Shown here: piece by piece, positions 62,901 through 64,000 of the stretch
How the letters are laid out: the number at the start of each line of letters is the position of its first letter
How positions within the stretch are numbered: the stretch's first letter is position 1
From: Methanomassiliicoccus sp.
GTDB lineage: Archaea > Thermoplasmatota > Thermoplasmata > Methanomassiliicoccales > Methanomassiliicoccaceae
Length of the DNA: 64,000 nucleotides
Direction: 5' to 3'
NCBI GenBank assembly: GCA_018262895.1
Contig: JADFDJ010000001.1
Span: 124,001-188,000, forward strand
Notes under the pieces: model-generated
Told to the model about the DNA's origin: nothing
The model's database searches: none
What the model saw: the letters and a program-made list of their open reading frames with translations, nothing else
Translations under genes and position numbers: made by a program

Positions 62901-64000
62901 CAAGTATGTTAAAGTCCTGAGGGTCCAGCTTGAGGGCCTCATCGTAGGATACGATGGCCTCCTCGTGCCTACCGTCGGACACCAGGGCCATTCCTCGGGA
63001 CCACCACAGCCTCTTGTCGGCCGGGTCCAGGGAGATGGCCTTTGCCAGAGCCTCGGCCCCCTCTGAGAACCGTCCCGTCGCGTACAGGGTGTCCCCCTTG
63101 ATCATCCAGAAGCTGGGGTCCGAGGAGAACAGCTGCGTGCCGTCCAGGGATTTCTCCAGGGCACGGTCGTACTTCTTCTGGTTGAACAGCGAGATGCAGA
63201 GGTTCCGCAGGGCGTCCTGGTTCCCTGGCTCCAGTTGCAGGGTCTGATCGTACAGCTGGCTGGCCTCCTCCCTCCTTCCGGAGCGGTCCAGGGCAACGGC
63301 CGCGTCCACCATGGCGCTGGTGTTCTGAGGATTGATCTCTAGTATCCGCTCGCAGACCTCCAGGACATCCTTGTCCTTGCCGGTGCCCTTGTATGCCTCC
63401 TTCAGCGCCAGGAGGACCTTCTCCTTGTCCTCGTGTGTCTTGAGGGCCTTCTCCAGCATCTTGATGGACTCATGGAACCTGAGGGCCCTGCCGTAGGCCA
63501 CTCCGAGATCGTACATGGCCTGAGGGTCGTGTGGTTTATCGGCCAGTATCTCCTCGCAGAACTTGACGGTCTCGTCCCCCATGCCCAGGGCTGCGGTGAT
63601 GTCCCTCTTGCGGGAGAGCAGCTCCGGCTCCTTGGGGAACTGGAGCAGGGCTGCGTTCACCGCATCCAGTCCCTCCTTGAAGCGCTGTGTCTTGACCAAT
63701 GCGGTGATCTTGCTCTTGTGGACGGCGAGCTCAGGCTTATGTGCCAGCAGCAGAGAGGCTGCATCTATCATCTCCGGCCATCTCTCCAGGGATTGTAGGG
63801 TCCGGTAATGGCCCTCCAGAGCGGGGAGATAATCAGGGTCGAGCTTCAGCGCGTTAGCATAGACCATCTCCGCTTCTTCATTACGCTTGAGCTGCTCCAG
63901 CAATGGGCCGACCTCGGCCCATGTCTCCTTCCGTTCCACATCTGCCCTCAGCGCCTCCTTGTAGAATTTCACCGAGCCCTCCGGATCCCCGGCGGAGCGG
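59950..64000 (-). CDS. Giant TPR protein with C-terminal zinc finger, 5' partial
   Basis: At least 1340 visible residues; the frame continues past the right edge (GDPEGSVKFYKEALRAD), so the GTG at 63972 is internal. About 24 tandem 34-residue TPR units (63970 to about 61450), many with the canonical W/L-G-Y-A-F-P pattern (for example LDPQDFNILVSKGVALAMMD). A non-TPR helical region (61450-60930), a Cys/His-rich zinc module (60665-60545; CLFHGEAAVSVC, CPSCGTLFCMDC, CPRC) and a charged, Pro/Glu-rich tail follow. Scaffold protein; partners unknown. Confidence 0.85.
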   Translation of the reverse strand, partial: RSAGDPEGSVKFYKEALRADVERKETWAEVGPLLEQLKRNEEAEMVYANALKLDPDYLPALEGHYRTLQSLERWPEMIDAASLLLAHKPELAVHKSKITALVKTQRFKEGLDAVNAALLQFPKEPELLSRKRDITAALGMGDETVKFCEEILADKPHDPQAMYDLGVAYGRALRFHESIKMLEKALKTHEDKEKVLLALKEAYKGTGKDKDVLEVCERILEINPQNTSAMVDAAVALDRSGRREEASQLYDQTLQLEPGNQDALRNLCISLFNQKKYDRALEKSLDGTQLFSSDPSFWMIKGDTLYATGRFSEGAEALAKAISLDPADKRLWWSRGMALVSDGRHEEAIVSYDEALKLDPQDFNILVSKGVALAMMDKHSEAIECFDRAISIDEDNKFAQVQRGRSLAKMGMHAEAVNSYNRALALGHKDLEVLEAKKESLKLLGRVDEVIPTCDQILKLDPKNKAAAMDKATSLQTLGRVDEALKTYNKVLDGNPRDDLVLEKKKEALMLKGDYSGVIDACNLLLQIEPRSKSAHTDRGDALQALGRTQEALIEYDYALRLDPSDKTLFNKKGIALMDLGNYQGGAEAFDRGWKMDPGDSVMLDNKGRALLLSRDAVGALEAFNQAASITPANHTFRMDQGRALATLGNYDQALEAFDAALQLNANDPQVWKYKGNVLLKLGNKEEAIKCFDRSAELGSNDPATYLSKGRAEEEMGRLENALGSYLDAANINPNDAQLWMRIGIAQAKLGKLPEAVESLDRSISIDRTNNRAWLNRAALLERLGDDEEALRSYDTVIGNEPQDKYAWSGKGRILMKMDKLDHAKRSFDRALELDPQLESAVEGNAALDKKLKQRQISIYAARVLEYEHRRNAKVTREEAFKDCGLPFSALDEVTAYLQAKEPVDVEGLDEERFHAYEVLSHDVLMATLGNPNYQRQGLRLADVFMSMPDRDVEKAKKVMAYIETVNKMDFAPEAMDKKTEKMVRAALELPSSAHSTLGVMQNLEVGLYTARRIVCMLNSLSSGARAPPRQYQVAHEGPLSRTEAPKAPIAKGRVRSRETVSPADVEGSYERQEVRPMFRRKRREEVAPAKPVDRSKAVTVTYQQDTSQYHGRKCLFHGEAAVSVCPSCGTLFCMDCVTNLDICPRCQLAIDFVDGATIGKAVDDRDLIETEAQRKAIQQRWAMKRLAEADRNSTVGEKQLKAVERELRAARPDKERMVERLVQDSQKRYAAPPVQNAPKAAYRAAAESVEEAPPSLQEQIEMLQQDAPEPQVYQPASMTVEAMPREAALAEGEINEVEPVEAAPAPEEILPEEPAPAVRRSEDRREKLREILEAEPEQAVEVRDLSRL

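Noticed and set aside
62392-63066. Long open frame antisense to the TPR gene (plus strand)
   Set aside because: It is periodic with the 34-codon TPR repeat and has no recognisable domain or start signals.
1-64000. CRISPR arrays, insertion sequences, integrase attachment sites, replication origin
   Set aside because: None seen: no regularly spaced direct repeats, no transposase or integrase genes, no orc1/cdc6 gene with origin-like repeats.

Overview
The window reads as chromosomal DNA of a high-GC methanogen-like euryarchaeon, most probably of the Thermoplasmata/Methanomassiliicoccales lineage (an inference from gene content, not a database match). Archaeal markers are HerA, Mre11 and Rad50, a Hef-type helicase, ATP-dependent DNA ligase, RNA polymerase subunit L, diphthine synthase, Trm5, TruD, archaeal CobT, CobY and CbiS, and an ADP-forming acyl-CoA synthetase. 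Many genes have TATA-like boxes about 25-30 bases before a near-leaderless start. Genes are packed tightly, with ATGA overlaps and overlapping convergent 3' ends. I saw no insertion sequence, CRISPR array, rRNA or complete tRNA.

Layout. 1-4.3 kb: the end of a receiver/multi-PAS sensor protein whose kinase core has lost its histidine, a tiny Cys-rich protein, and a B12-binding-type radical SAM enzyme. 4.4-12.5 kb: one long plus-strand operon, hisG-C-H-A-B-F-IE, a PHP-type histidinol phosphatase, aspartate kinase and prephenate dehydratase; hisD is absent. 12.5-18.2 kb: an aminotransferase/flavin-reductase pair diverging from an MTA phosphorylase, then gcvH, hypF and an unknown gene. 18.2-18.9 kb: a gene-poor stretch with a possible structured RNA.

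18.9-30 kb: an ApgM-like protein without the usual nucleophile, then the cobamide region. Archaeal cobT and a radical SAM gene lie on the plus strand. A minus-strand operon btuF-btuC-btuD-cobD-cbiB-cbiS-cobS-cobY imports corrinoids, trims and re-attaches the side chain, and builds the nucleotide loop. cobT and btuF each carry a related GTTGGATG palindrome at the predicted transcription start, so they are probably controlled together by an unknown regulator.

30-42 kb: ilvE, a dCTP-deaminase-fold dUTPase, the very tight trm5/dphB divergent pair, a divergent FtsZ paralogue, herA-mre11-rad50 without nurA, and a PH-domain membrane protein. 41-53 kb: a DRTGG-type protein with an ADP-forming acyl-CoA synthetase, DUF72, a TPR membrane protein, a YhaM-like OB-HD nuclease, a small metalloprotease overlapping a DUF429 gene, an APC permease fused to two Usp domains, a GNAT acetyltransferase, an IscA-like protein and a SRAP protein. 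53-64 kb: a nuclease-less Hef helicase with a PCNA-binding-like tail, DNA ligase, two UspA genes sharing a 68-bp identical block, rpoL, truD, and a giant TPR/zinc-finger protein that runs off the right edge.
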